This document shows, piece after piece, positions 29,518-36,726 of a stretch of 57,886 bases of DNA. The stretch spans positions 1-57,886 of the IMG/VR virus record IMGVR_UViG_3300021403_000001; one strand, written 5' to 3'. Positions within the stretch are counted from its first letter, which is position 1. Each line of letters opens with the position of its first letter. Both the position numbers and the translations under genes were made by a program. The notes below the pieces were generated by a model. It did not search any database. It worked only from the letters and a program-made list of their open reading frames with translations, and was not told the origin of the DNA. This stretch comes from a virus.

Positions 29518-29563
29518 ATCCGGCAAACGGCGCGACAACCAAAGCAGCGACGGCCCAGATCAT
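29354..29563 (-). CDS. Candidate membrane protein, antisense overlap
   Basis: 69 residues. It begins with a membrane helix (MIWAVAALVVAPFAGFMLGH) and is then Pro/Arg/Ser-rich. The start overlaps the stop of the gene upstream (ATGA), continuing a coupled cro-proximal chain. Its second half is antisense to the 29209-29517 gene, which could be the true coding strand there. The hydrophobic start and the overlap support it. Confidence 0.45.
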   Translation of the reverse strand: MIWAVAALVVAPFAGFMLGHLIGRLVAPPFRESHALGQTPPQDRSAGPFPSLRAPSRSIHPQAFSESQP

Positions 29564-29763
29564 GCGGCACCTTCAACGGATTGAGCCGCGTGGCGTTTAT
29601 CGGCATCGGCAATGGCTCGAGAAAGCGCGCTGGGCAAGTTCCGGCCAAAGACCGCGCATCGTGTCGAATGCGTCAGTCCCTTGCGGAGAACTTCAAAACC
29701 GGTTGCGGTTCGGAGAACCCAGTGCGTGGAGTTCTCGTGCATGATGTCGGCTTCGCTGGTCAT
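29560..29763 (-). CDS. Hypothetical protein after the Cro-like gene
   Basis: 67 residues. A strand-rich first half (HENSTHWVLRTATGFEVLRK) and a helical second half (LSRAIADADKRHAAQ). It overlaps the Cro-like gene by four bases (ATGA), so it is probably the second product of the early minus-strand transcript. No family recognised. Confidence 0.6.
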   Translation of the reverse strand: MTSEADIMHENSTHWVLRTATGFEVLRKGLTHSTRCAVFGRNLPSALSRAIADADKRHAAQSVEGAA

Positions 29764-29981
29764 GCGGCCGTCTCATGCTCTGGCCAAGGAAGGTCCGGCC
29801 TCAACCCTTTCGCGGTCACCGTTCCACCGGTGGCCTTCTCGATCAGGAGAGCCAGTTCGGCCGAAACCCGGCCGCTATCCTTTGCCTGCCAAATAGACTG
29901 CTGCTTCACCCCACACGCCTCGGCAAGTTTTGCCTGCGAGCCGAGTTGCGAGATGGCCGTTTCGAGCAGTTCGCGTGTCAT
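29760..29981 (-). CDS. Cro/YdaS-like HTH regulator
   Basis: 73 residues, almost entirely a Cro/YdaS-type HTH: LGSQAKLAEACGVKQQSIWQ, then EKATGGTVTAKGLRPDLPW. The ending R-P-D-L-P-W is typical of this group. It starts the minus-strand early operon and is divergent from the CI-like gene. Three 18-bp candidate operators lie in the gap. It would counter the repressor and favour lytic growth. Confidence 0.82.
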   Translation of the reverse strand: MTRELLETAISQLGSQAKLAEACGVKQQSIWQAKDSGRVSAELALLIEKATGGTVTAKGLRPDLPWPEHETAA

Positions 29982-29993
29982 AGCGAACCCTCT

Positions 29994-30058
29994 TAACAGG
30001 TGAAACAGTGAAACTCAACAGTTTTTTATGTCAGGACCGGCAACAGGAGAACCTGTAT
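29994..30058. promoter_or_regulatory. Three candidate CI/Cro operators (lysogeny switch)
   Basis: Sites at 29994-30011 (TAACAG-N6-CAGTGA), 30016-30033 (CAACAG-N6-ATGTCA) and 30041-30058 (CAACAG-N6-CTGTAT) match the consensus TAACAG-N6-CTGTTA seen perfectly at 31878-31895. Starts are 22 and 25 bases apart, about two helical turns, in the gap between divergent cro-like and cI-like genes. This is the layout of a lambda-type right operator. Confidence 0.72.
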
Positions 30059-30070
30059 GCTGTCCCGACC

Positions 30071-30715
30071 ATGGAACCCACGGAAGTCGGCGCCGTCATT
30101 CGCGCAAAACGAGAGGAAAAAGGTTGGTCGCAGGGCGATTTGGCCCGCGCGATTGGCATCAAGCAGCAATCGATCGATGCTGTGGAAAGCGGCCGCACCG
30201 CCAAGAGCAAACATCTGCCTGAAATCATTGCCGAGCTCGGTATACCGCCTGAAAGGGTCGGCCTCCCGAAACAACCGGCCGGCGACGGCATGATTCTGCA
30301 GCCGCTCACTCGAGACCGCGATTTCCCGATTTATGCCTCGGTTGAGGGCGGCCCCGGCGAGATCATCAGATCCACCGAGCCGGTCGATTGGTACCCGCGC
30401 CCTGCCCCGGTCGCGCACGTCCGGGATGCGTACGGCCTGTTCGTGGTCGGTGATTCCATGGCGCCGGAGTTCGAGCCCGCGGATATCGCCCTGGTAAACC
30501 CTATCCTGCCGCCATTAGCGGGCAAGCCGTGCATTTTTTATGCGGAACGGCAGGGAGAAGCCAAGGCCACCATAAAGCGCTTCCTGCGGGCCTCCCCGGC
30601 CGTCTGGCACGTGTTCCAACACAACCCGCCGCGGGGCATGGCCCACGAGTTCACCCTCTCGCGTAAGGAGTGGTCGATATGCCACCGCGTGCTTGGAAAG
30701 TACTACCCGCAATAG
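30071..30715 (+). CDS. cI: CI-like repressor (XRE HTH + S24 peptidase fold)
   Basis: 214 residues from the ATG at 30071; a GTG at 30008 would add 21 poorly conserved residues and cover operators. The HTH (WSQGDLARAIGIKQQSIDAV) is at 19-38 and an S24 domain follows, with Ser129 in VVGDSMAPEF and Lys169 in ATIKRFLR as the expected dyad. No Ala-Gly cleavage site is evident in the linker (PIYASVEGGPGE), so RecA-driven self-cleavage may not occur and induction may use another route. It would maintain lysogeny by binding the TAACAG-type sites. Confidence 0.88.
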   Translation: MEPTEVGAVIRAKREEKGWSQGDLARAIGIKQQSIDAVESGRTAKSKHLPEIIAELGIPPERVGLPKQPAGDGMILQPLTRDRDFPIYASVEGGPGEIIRSTEPVDWYPRPAPVAHVRDAYGLFVVGDSMAPEFEPADIALVNPILPPLAGKPCIFYAERQGEAKATIKRFLRASPAVWHVFQHNPPRGMAHEFTLSRKEWSICHRVLGKYYPQ

Positions 30716-30954
30716 CCGCGCTGCTCTTGGCAGCCTGCGACTTGACGACACGCGCCCCAGGCTATGAAACAAGCACGATGCACGCTGATGGTTCTCCTGT
30801 GACGGCCGAAGAAAAGGCCGAGGCATTGTCGCGCCACAAGTCAGAATGCCAGCGGCTTTATGGAATGCTGGGAGACCGCTCTCTGACCGCACAACAAATC
30901 GAAGCAATCCGGGTCAGCATGAACGCAAAGTTGTGCGCTGGGTTGGTGCCCTGA
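30679..30954 (+). CDS. Small lipoprotein, possible superinfection factor
   Basis: 91 residues from the ATG at 30679 (AAGGAG eight bases upstream). A hydrophobic signal ends in a lipobox LLAACDL, so a cleaved, lipid-modified protein is expected. The mature part is hydrophilic with two more Cys (SECQRLYGML, AKLCAGLV). It starts inside the end of the repressor gene, so it would be expressed in the lysogen. Prophage lipoproteins in this position often alter the host surface or block superinfection; that is inference. Confidence 0.72.
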   Translation: MPPRAWKVLPAIAALLLAACDLTTRAPGYETSTMHADGSPVTAEEKAEALSRHKSECQRLYGMLGDRSLTAQQIEAIRVSMNAKLCAGLVP

Positions 30955-30955
30955 T

Positions 30956-31522
30956 CTATCGTCCTACAATCCTAGCGCATTGAAAACTATAGACTTTATC
31001 ATCGAAAGCGATTCCACCCGTGATTATGGCCGTCTCAGGCCGACCGCCGATCACTTGCTCCACGGTCGGCATTTGGCCACCAAAATACGCCAAAACCTCT
31101 GGCAGATCGGCCAACAGATAGCCCTTTCCCGCATTGTTAACCGCCATCACAACCTGATGCAGTAACTTGGCCTCGAGACTGTCCTTAGCGTGAATTGGAG
31201 TAGGCTTCCGTTCCTCAGGAGCAATCTGGCTGATCGGAACGCCAGCGAGAAGCGCCGCTTTCCATCCTTTAGGAGGCGGCCACGAAACACCCCACTTGGC
31301 CAACGTGTCACGAGTCCATGCGCCGCCCGGAGATTTGGCCGATTCGATTTCTTCAGCGGTGACAATACGGAATGGCGTTCCGGTGACTTCTCCGCAAACC
31401 GCGCGTTCCAGGTCATCCCAATTGTCGATCTTGGTGCTTTTTCTGCGCCTTGGCCTTCCGCCTGGGTACATCTGCTCTGATGCGCGCGGTTGTTTTGCTT
31501 TAGACCAATTGAGCTTGACCAT
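30956..31522 (-). CDS. Hypothetical minus-strand protein next to the repressor
   Basis: 188 residues. The N-terminus is basic (PGGRPRRRKSTKIDNWDDLE), then SPGGAWTRDTLAKWGVSWPP, PPKGWKAALLAGV, and a C-terminal AYFGGQMPTVEQVIGG. No family recognised. It is alone on its strand, convergent with the repressor-lipoprotein pair, and its upstream region carries repeats of GGTCTAA that may be its operator. Confidence 0.6.
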   Translation of the reverse strand: MVKLNWSKAKQPRASEQMYPGGRPRRRKSTKIDNWDDLERAVCGEVTGTPFRIVTAEEIESAKSPGGAWTRDTLAKWGVSWPPPKGWKAALLAGVPISQIAPEERKPTPIHAKDSLEAKLLHQVVMAVNNAGKGYLLADLPEVLAYFGGQMPTVEQVIGGRPETAIITGGIAFDDKVYSFQCARIVGR

Positions 31523-31856
31523 TTCCTCTCTCCACGACTAGCAGTGTTTTATCAAAGGTTATTTGGTCTAAGTTATTGATCTTAAGGTCTAAAACCTCAG
31601 TTCAGATTGGTGTATCCCCAAAGACCCCCCTACCCCCCATGGAACCATGGGAAGGCGGGAGATCGTTGGGTGTCCGAAACCTTCAGACGAGTTGGTTGCA
31701 GAGCCCCAAGGCACCTTACGGTTAGCCTGTCCTCAGTACCCCAGCCGCGCCGTAGGACTTTCGACCCTGCGCGTGCCGCCCTTACTGGGTGAGCCCCGAC
31801 GCTTTCGCGCCTCGGCAATGGTGACGGCGGAAGAGCCATACCATAAATTTTGCCTG
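31523..31856. other. Untranslated region upstream of the plus operon
   Basis: About 330 bases with no gene I can support. It holds a near-perfect 16-base hairpin CCCATGG-AA-CCATGGG (31636-31651), C-rich tracts, and G+C-rich sequence that could fold. It separates the minus-strand 188-residue gene from the operator-promoter of the plus-strand operon, so it may act as a 5' leader in one direction or hold an unrecognised RNA. Confidence 0.5.
31563..31592. repeat. GGTCTAA repeats
   Basis: TTGGTCTAA at 31563-31571 and AAGGTCTAA at 31584-31592, 21 bases apart, plus an inverted copy TTAGACCAA at 31500-31508 within the start of the 188-residue gene. Spacing of two helical turns suggests a protein-binding site for that gene. 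Confidence 0.5.
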
Positions 31857-31899
31857 TTACAAACTTTCCTGTTGACTTAACAGTTTTAGCTGTTAGATT
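31857..31899 (+). promoter_or_regulatory. Operator-promoter of the plus-strand operon
   Basis: A perfect 18-bp site TAACAG-TTTTAG-CTGTTA at 31878-31895 and a weaker one TTACAA-N6-CTGTTG at 31857-31874, 21 bases apart. The -35 TTGACT (31872-31877) sits between them and the -10-like TAGATT (31894-31899) overlaps the perfect site, so bound repressor would block transcription. It is the likely left-operator counterpart of the sites at 29994-30058. Confidence 0.75.
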
Positions 31900-31928
31900 T
31901 CTTCCCATCAGAGATTGGGGAGACCGAA

Positions 31929-32174
31929 ATGACCGCACCAGCCCATTCCTACTACGTCGTCATGATCGACTACGGCCGCAAAGGTCGCGAAGCGATTGTT
32001 GACCCGGAAGTGACGCGCCGTGAAGTCGTCTCCAGGATCAAGTCCGGCGAGTATGGGCCGATCAACTTCATCCACTTCGTGGAAGTCTATGCAGACGGAT
32101 GGGGCCGCTCCACCGACGTGACTAATGAGGTGTTGAACGAGGCTGATTTCTACAATCAGCAGGCAGCGGAGTAG
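31929..32174 (+). CDS. First gene of the plus operon, hypothetical
   Basis: 81 residues with GGGGAGA before the ATG. Sequence such as HSYYVVMIDYGRKGREAIVD, then GPINFIHFVEVYADGWGRST suggests a small alpha/beta protein. Homologous short proteins open early operons of rhizobial prophages. It lies 30 bases downstream of the operator-promoter, so it would be the first gene derepressed on induction. Confidence 0.7.
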   Translation: MTAPAHSYYVVMIDYGRKGREAIVDPEVTRREVVSRIKSGEYGPINFIHFVEVYADGWGRSTDVTNEVLNEADFYNQQAAE

Positions 32175-32179
32175 CAGCG

Positions 32180-32374
32180 ATGGCAACCGTCAAGGTTCAA
32201 GCCCGCTATCTCCAATCTGGCGATCAGGTCGGCTCCGGTGAAATCGTGACATGGGTTGGCGCTGGCGTTCGCACGCCGCGCGGCAAGGTCGAAGTGGTCC
32301 TTGAGAAGGACGGTAGCCGCCGCCTCGCTATCTGGGGCGCGTCCACCACGATCAACGTCCGGAGGGCTGCGTAA
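32180..32374 (+). CDS. Small beta-rich protein
   Basis: 64 residues, almost all beta strands: KVQARYLQSGDQVGSGEIVT, then GKVEVVLEKDGSRRLAIWG. It has the shape of an SH3-like or Hint-associated small barrel. Its stop overlaps the next start. Function unknown. Confidence 0.65.
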   Translation: MATVKVQARYLQSGDQVGSGEIVTWVGAGVRTPRGKVEVVLEKDGSRRLAIWGASTTINVRRAA

Positions 32375-32583
32375 TGCTCAGTCTCAGCCAGCGCCTTTTC
32401 CTATCCGCCCTCCTCGCCATCAATGAGGCAATGGTCGAGAGTTTCCCCGATCACCCGGAGGCTCCGAAACTGCGCGAAGTCATAGACGCAGTGAAGCGCG
32501 CCTTCGCGCCGCGCCTTCCGACGCTGATCATCGCCGATCCTTATTTCGACGCGGATGAACTTGAGATCGGAGCAAGCGCATGA
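32374..32583 (+). CDS. Hypothetical small protein
   Basis: 69 residues. A hydrophobic helix at the start (SQRLFLSALLAINEAMVE) is amphipathic rather than clearly transmembrane; an acidic tail ends in EIGASA. Coupled to both neighbours by overlapping start/stop codons. No family recognised. Confidence 0.6.
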   Translation: MLSLSQRLFLSALLAINEAMVESFPDHPEAPKLREVIDAVKRAFAPRLPTLIIADPYFDADELEIGASA

Positions 32584-32666
32584 CCCGCGCCGAACTGACC
32601 ATTGACCTCTTTGGCCTCATCTGCCTCGTCGCGATCTGGTTTGCTGTGTGGGTGGTGCTGCCATGA
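32580..32666 (+). CDS. Membrane microprotein (28 aa)
   Basis: 28 residues: a short polar start then one hydrophobic helix (LIDLF-like, LICLVAIWFAVWVVLP). Overlaps both neighbours by four bases (ATGA twice), so it is translated in the coupled chain. Likely a single-span inner membrane peptide of unknown role. Confidence 0.6.
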   Translation: MTRAELTIDLFGLICLVAIWFAVWVVLP

Positions 32667-32920
32667 ACGCGCCAGCAGCAAAGCAGCAAGAGCCGACGTT
32701 CTTTACTGGGACCAGCTTCGCGGTCGGTGAAATCGAACTCGGTCTCCGCGTCCTCGCCGCGAAAACCCGCGACCTCAAGCGCGGCAATGAGACCGGCAGC
32801 GCCGTGGATCAGAAGCTGGCGGCTGAGGCCATCTCGAAATTGGCAGGGCAGATCGCCGTGCTCGCGGACACGCTCGTTCGCGTCAGTTGTGCTCACCTAA
32901 ATCGGAGGCCCAGGCCGTGA
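32663..32920 (+). CDS. Hypothetical protein
   Basis: 85 residues from the ATG overlapping the microprotein stop. FFTGTSFAVGEIELGLRVLA, then DQKLAAEAISKLAGQIAVLA suggests helices with a coiled-coil tendency. No family recognised. Its stop overlaps the GTG of the next gene. Confidence 0.6.
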   Translation: MNAPAAKQQEPTFFTGTSFAVGEIELGLRVLAAKTRDLKRGNETGSAVDQKLAAEAISKLAGQIAVLADTLVRVSCAHLNRRPRP

Positions 32921-33855
32921 CCCAACAGGCTGACCAATACTCATTCTGGCGTCGCCGCCTCACGGGCGAGATTGTCCCGATCCATGACAGCGAGCCGCAA
33001 GCCGGTTTCTATCGGATGAAAAGCCGCGACGGGGAATGGAAGCCCGTAGCGTACTGGTTTACCCGAGATGGCAGCTTGCGTTGCCGGATAGGCACATCAG
33101 ATGTCACCGACCAGATAGCTAACGAGCGCTGGCCATGGGCATCGAAGCACCCGATTACCCACGAAGTTTACAAGGCCGTCATTGCTGGCGAAGCGTGGCC
33201 CGATCAGCATGAGTCCGTCATTCGCGACCGTGCCAACTCTGTCGGCGCCCCTGACGAAGTGTCTTTCGATGGGCTCAAGGATCGCATTGAGGACCTGGCG
33301 CGCGATGCCGAGCGCCTGATTGGCGAAGGCGCAGCCAAGGATCAATCCGCAGCAGACCGCGCGTCCGACCTCGCGAACCGCTTGGCTGAGCTCCAAAAGC
33401 AGGCCGATGCTGCGCGCATTGTCGAAAAAAAACCCCATGATGACGCCGCGGCCGCCGTGCAGGCCAAGTGGAAGCCGATTCTTGCAGCGGCTGATGTCTA
33501 TAAGCGCATCAAAGCTGCGGTGATCACGCCGTTCCTGGTAGCAGAGGATGCCAAGCGGCGCGCAGCCGAAGAAGCAGCACGCAAGGCCGCTGCTGATGCC
33601 GCCAAGGCTGGCCAGCCGATACCGGATGCGCCGCAAATGCAGCGCTCGGCACCGAAGGCGGGAAGTGGTGGACGCCGATCTGTCGCGCTACGCACCGTGC
33701 GCGTCGTTACCATTACCGACCGCGCCGCGTTGCTCGCGTTCTTCTCGGGCAATGAGCAGATCACCGAAGTCCTGCAGAGACTCGCTGAGAAGGCATCCGC
33801 CGCTGGCGTTGACGTGCCCGGCATTTCCGTCACCGAAGAACAGAGGGCAGCATGA
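32917..33855 (+). CDS. Hypothetical protein with central coiled coil
   Basis: 312 residues from the GTG at 32917 (GTGA overlap). The first 100 residues form a Trp-rich domain (WKPVAYWFTRDGSLRCRIGT). Residues 130-250 are a long Ala/Glu/Lys helix (RLAELQKQADAARIVEKKPH, EDAKRRAAEEAARKAAADAA), and the end is a small folded part (RTVRVVTITDRAALLAFFSG). It immediately precedes the Bet recombinase, where other phages place its exonuclease partner or accessory. No nuclease motif is visible. Confidence 0.65.
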   Translation: MTQQADQYSFWRRRLTGEIVPIHDSEPQAGFYRMKSRDGEWKPVAYWFTRDGSLRCRIGTSDVTDQIANERWPWASKHPITHEVYKAVIAGEAWPDQHESVIRDRANSVGAPDEVSFDGLKDRIEDLARDAERLIGEGAAKDQSAADRASDLANRLAELQKQADAARIVEKKPHDDAAAAVQAKWKPILAAADVYKRIKAAVITPFLVAEDAKRRAAEEAARKAAADAAKAGQPIPDAPQMQRSAPKAGSGGRRSVALRTVRVVTITDRAALLAFFSGNEQITEVLQRLAEKASAAGVDVPGISVTEEQRAA

Positions 33856-34715
33856 GCACGGCCGTTGCGAATGTCTCGGAACCCCCCGGCAGATCACTCT
33901 TGGCGGACATGGCTGGCCGCTATCACATGGAGCCGCAGAAATTTGCGGCGACCTTGCGCGCCACGGTGGTTCCAAAGACCGCCTCGAACGAGGAGTTCGC
34001 CGCATTCCTGATGGTGGCGAAGCACTACAACCTCAATCCGATCACCAAGGAAATCTATGCCTTCCCGAAGCAGGGTGGAGGCATTCAGCCAATCGTCTCG
34101 GTGGATGGCTGGGCCAACCTGATCAACTCGCATCCGCAGTGCGACGGTTTCGAGTTCGAAGATCATCTCAACGATAGCGGAGATTTGGTTTCGATTACCT
34201 GCAGGATGTATCGAAAGGACCGTTCCAAGACCACGACCGCGACCGAATACATGGTCGAATGCCGCCGCGAGACATCAACCTGGAAGCAATGGCCGCGCCG
34301 GATGCTGCGTCACAAGGCGCTGATTCAGGCCGCACGCTATGCCTTCGGATTCGCCGGCATTGTCGATCCGGACGAAGCAGAGCGCTTCACTACCTCACCG
34401 CAGCGCGTTCGCGATGTCACGCCGCGCGAGGAGCCGCCAGCACCGCCGCAGGTGGCCGCTATTGAGCCACCAAAGCCCGCACAGGCCACACCAGCACCTC
34501 AGACTGCTCAACCAGTCGACGATGTGCCGAGCCCCATGCAGGACACAGACGGTTTTTTGAGGATCATCACGGCAAAGCTTATGGCGGCGGAAGCCGTCGA
34601 AGGCCTCAACGAAATCTGGGATCGTTACGTCACGCCAGCCGAGAAAGACCTATTCCCGACCGATGTTGATGACCTCGTGTCCGTGTTCCGCAAGCGGGAG
34701 AGCGAGCTGGCATGA
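33852..34715 (+). CDS. bet: Bet-family single-strand annealing protein
   Basis: 287 residues. The Bet/RecT pattern is clear: LRATVVPKTASNEEFAAFLM, LNPITKEIYAFPKQGGGIQP, IVSVDGWANLINSHPQCDGF, then CRMYRKDRSKTTTATEYMVE and MLRHKALIQAARYAFGFAGI. It anneals complementary single strands in phage recombination and repair. A Pro-rich linker (residues 195-225) joins a small acidic C-terminal part that may bind SSB or a partner. Overlaps the NinB gene. Confidence 0.88.
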   Translation: MSTAVANVSEPPGRSLLADMAGRYHMEPQKFAATLRATVVPKTASNEEFAAFLMVAKHYNLNPITKEIYAFPKQGGGIQPIVSVDGWANLINSHPQCDGFEFEDHLNDSGDLVSITCRMYRKDRSKTTTATEYMVECRRETSTWKQWPRRMLRHKALIQAARYAFGFAGIVDPDEAERFTTSPQRVRDVTPREEPPAPPQVAAIEPPKPAQATPAPQTAQPVDDVPSPMQDTDGFLRIITAKLMAAEAVEGLNEIWDRYVTPAEKDLFPTDVDDLVSVFRKRESELA

Positions 34716-35488
34716 CGCGGGCACTCGTCACCATCCGCTGCGAGGAAGATCGGTTGCGGGCGTCCCGCTGGGCTTTGCGCGCACGACCAGGCATGCGCAT
34801 TGAGTTCAAGGAAGCCAAGCGCACGGTCGATCAGAACGCGCGGATGTGGGCAATGCTTACCGATGTTGCCAGTCAGTTGCCGTGGCACGGCATGAAGCTG
34901 ACGCCAGACGACTGGAAAATCCTGTTCCTTGATGCGCTCAAGCGCGAGATCAGAGCAATTCCGAACTTGAACGGGGACGGTTTTGTTAATCTCGGAAAGT
35001 CGTCTTCTGATCTGACGCGCGCCGAAATGAGTGACCTGATGGAGCTAATCTCCGCGTTCGGCACCAGCCACGGGGTCACATTCCACGACGACCAAGAAGA
35101 TTCCAATTCGACCGAACCCGCCCAGTCTCCCCAAGACTCTCAGGATCGGTCGGATAAGCCCGAGGCCAGCCTGCCTAGTTCGGTCTCGGGCAACCAATCG
35201 TCCGCAACTCCAGCCCGTGCGGATGAAGATGGGAGCGGTGCTTCACCCCCGACGCCGCTCCCATCGCTTCCGGAGGGCTGGGAAATTACCTACGCGGCAG
35301 CATTGCGGCGCGCTCAGAAGCCCATCAGCTTGGACAAGCTTGCAAGCCAGTGGTGGGCAACGCATGGCGGCTGGGAAACACATAAGAACGGCCCCAACGC
35401 GACAACCGCAGCGGCGATCTACACCGCCTTCAAAACCAACTTTGGCAACAAAGACGCGATTGAGCGCGACCTTCGGGAGATTTTCTAG
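34712..35488 (+). CDS. ninB: NinB-like recombination protein
   Basis: 258 residues. The first 130 match NinB: VTIRCEEDRLRASRWALRAR, KRTVDQNARMWAMLTDVASQ, and a conserved SDLMELISAFGTSHGVTF end. NinB (Orf of lambda) binds single-stranded DNA and assists Red annealing, in keeping with the Bet neighbour. The extra 120 residues are a Ser/Pro/Asp-rich linker plus a helical domain (WWATHGGWETHKNGPNATTA) not present in lambda NinB. Confidence 0.85.
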   Translation: MTRALVTIRCEEDRLRASRWALRARPGMRIEFKEAKRTVDQNARMWAMLTDVASQLPWHGMKLTPDDWKILFLDALKREIRAIPNLNGDGFVNLGKSSSDLTRAEMSDLMELISAFGTSHGVTFHDDQEDSNSTEPAQSPQDSQDRSDKPEASLPSSVSGNQSSATPARADEDGSGASPPTPLPSLPEGWEITYAAALRRAQKPISLDKLASQWWATHGGWETHKNGPNATTAAAIYTAFKTNFGNKDAIERDLREIF

Positions 35489-36093
35489 TGTTGTTGTTTC
35501 TCGACACAGAGACGAGCGGCCTGATCAAGCGGAATTTCCCACTTGAGTCGCCAGAACAGCCGTGGATTGTCTCGATTGCTTGCCAGCTATGTTCCAGTGA
35601 CGGCACCGAGCTCGCCGCGCTCCGCACCACGATCCGCGCCCATGGTCGCGCCATTGGCGAAGCAGCCAAGGCCGTCCATGGGATTTCATCGCGTGACGCC
35701 GGCAAAGGCGGCATCGCGGAAAAGAGCGCCCTGCGCCTTCTCTGTGGCCACGAAAGCCTAGCGTCGCAATCTCGATACGTGATCGGCCACGGGCTAGACT
35801 TCGACCGCGACGTGATTTCCGGAAGCCTATTGCGGAATGGATGGGACCCAGCTGTCTGGCTGCGGCCCGGCTTGACCTTCATCGACACCATGATCAGCGT
35901 TGCGCCATTCTGCAAACTACCATCCGATCACGATAGCGGTTCTTACAAGTGGCCATCGCTGGATCAAGCTTGCGAGTTTCTTCTCGGTGAGCCTCCACGC
36001 GAAGGCCGTCACGATGCTTGGGACGATCTGAATCGCTGCAAGCGGCTGTATTTCTGGCTTCGCGAGCGAGGCGCTTTTGAGGTGGCGGCATGA
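35488..36093 (+). CDS. DEDD-type 3'-5' exonuclease
   Basis: 201 residues from a GTG overlapping the stop of NinB. The exonuclease motifs are LLFLDTETSGL (residues 2-12), YVIGHGLDFDRDVI (Asp pair) and the final HDAWDDLNRCKRL, as in DnaQ/RNase T-like enzymes. It would trim 3' ends in repair or replication. Adjacent to Bet and NinB, it may supply end-processing to the recombination module. Confidence 0.8.
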   Translation: MLLFLDTETSGLIKRNFPLESPEQPWIVSIACQLCSSDGTELAALRTTIRAHGRAIGEAAKAVHGISSRDAGKGGIAEKSALRLLCGHESLASQSRYVIGHGLDFDRDVISGSLLRNGWDPAVWLRPGLTFIDTMISVAPFCKLPSDHDSGSYKWPSLDQACEFLLGEPPREGRHDAWDDLNRCKRLYFWLRERGAFEVAA

Positions 36094-36488
36094 AACCTCA
36101 GCGCATCATCCGGCCTGCATCGGCTTTCTCCGTCGCTTCCACAAAGCAACGGCGCCCGCGTGACAAGGACAAAAATCACCTTGCGTTCATTCGCTCGCTC
36201 AAGTGCTGCCTCTGTGGCGTTCCTGGTCCTGACCCTGCGCATATCCGATCGGCAAGCAATCTTCATGGCAAACGGGAAACCGGAGGCGCTGAAAAGCCTG
36301 CGGACAAATGGACAGTCCCGCTTTGCAGGATTCACCACGACGAACAGCACGCCGCAGGAGATGAACTGAAGTGGTGGGCATCGAAACGAATTGATCCGTT
36401 CGGGCTCGCGCTGTCGCTCTACGCTGCGAGCGGAGACGATGAAGTAGCGGAAGCCATTCTAACGTCTCATCAGAGTGCGCAGCGATGA
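36090..36488 (+). CDS. DUF968/HNH-like recombination nuclease
   Basis: 132 residues. CCLCG near residue 38, PDPAHIRSAS, then DKWTVPLCRIHHDEQHAAGD reproduce the Cys/His pattern of DUF968/NinG-type phage nucleases, which carry an HNH-like zinc site. In lambdoid phages such proteins help recombination or resolve branches. The N-terminal 30 residues are basic and disordered. Overlaps the next microprotein. Confidence 0.75.
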   Translation: MKPQRIIRPASAFSVASTKQRRPRDKDKNHLAFIRSLKCCLCGVPGPDPAHIRSASNLHGKRETGGAEKPADKWTVPLCRIHHDEQHAAGDELKWWASKRIDPFGLALSLYAASGDDEVAEAILTSHQSAQR

Positions 36489-36577
36489 CCGACCTTCAAG
36501 CCAAAGCCCTCTCCGGCTGGTGTATTCTGTTTCTGCTGATCGGGGTTGGCATAACGAAGCTAGGAGGCTGGTGGTGA
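36485..36577 (+). CDS. Membrane microprotein (30 aa)
   Basis: 30 residues: a polar start MTDLQAKALSG, one hydrophobic helix (WCILFLLIGVGITKLG), ending GGWW. ATGA overlap with the nuclease gene and GTGA overlap with the next. Likely a single-span inner membrane peptide. Confidence 0.6.
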   Translation: MTDLQAKALSGWCILFLLIGVGITKLGGWW

Positions 36578-36696
36578 TTCTTATCCCGGTTTCGTTCGCA
36601 GTCATGATTTTAGCATGGTGGTCTCTGCCATTGCTGGTGTTGGGAATGTTTCGTGTTGTGCATGGACGATGGCCTGAGAGACAGTGGCCGTATTGA
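36574..36696 (+). CDS. Membrane microprotein (40 aa)
   Basis: 40 residues from the GTG overlapping the previous stop. Hydrophobic for the first 28 residues (VILIPVSFAVMILAWWSLPL), then a basic/aromatic tail RVVHGRWPERQWPY, so N-out/C-in insertion is plausible. It pairs with the 30-residue membrane peptide just upstream. Function unknown. Confidence 0.6.
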   Translation: MILIPVSFAVMILAWWSLPLLVLGMFRVVHGRWPERQWPY

Positions 36697-36726
36697 TAGG
36701 GAATTAAGGGAAGATAGGAGGGCGAC

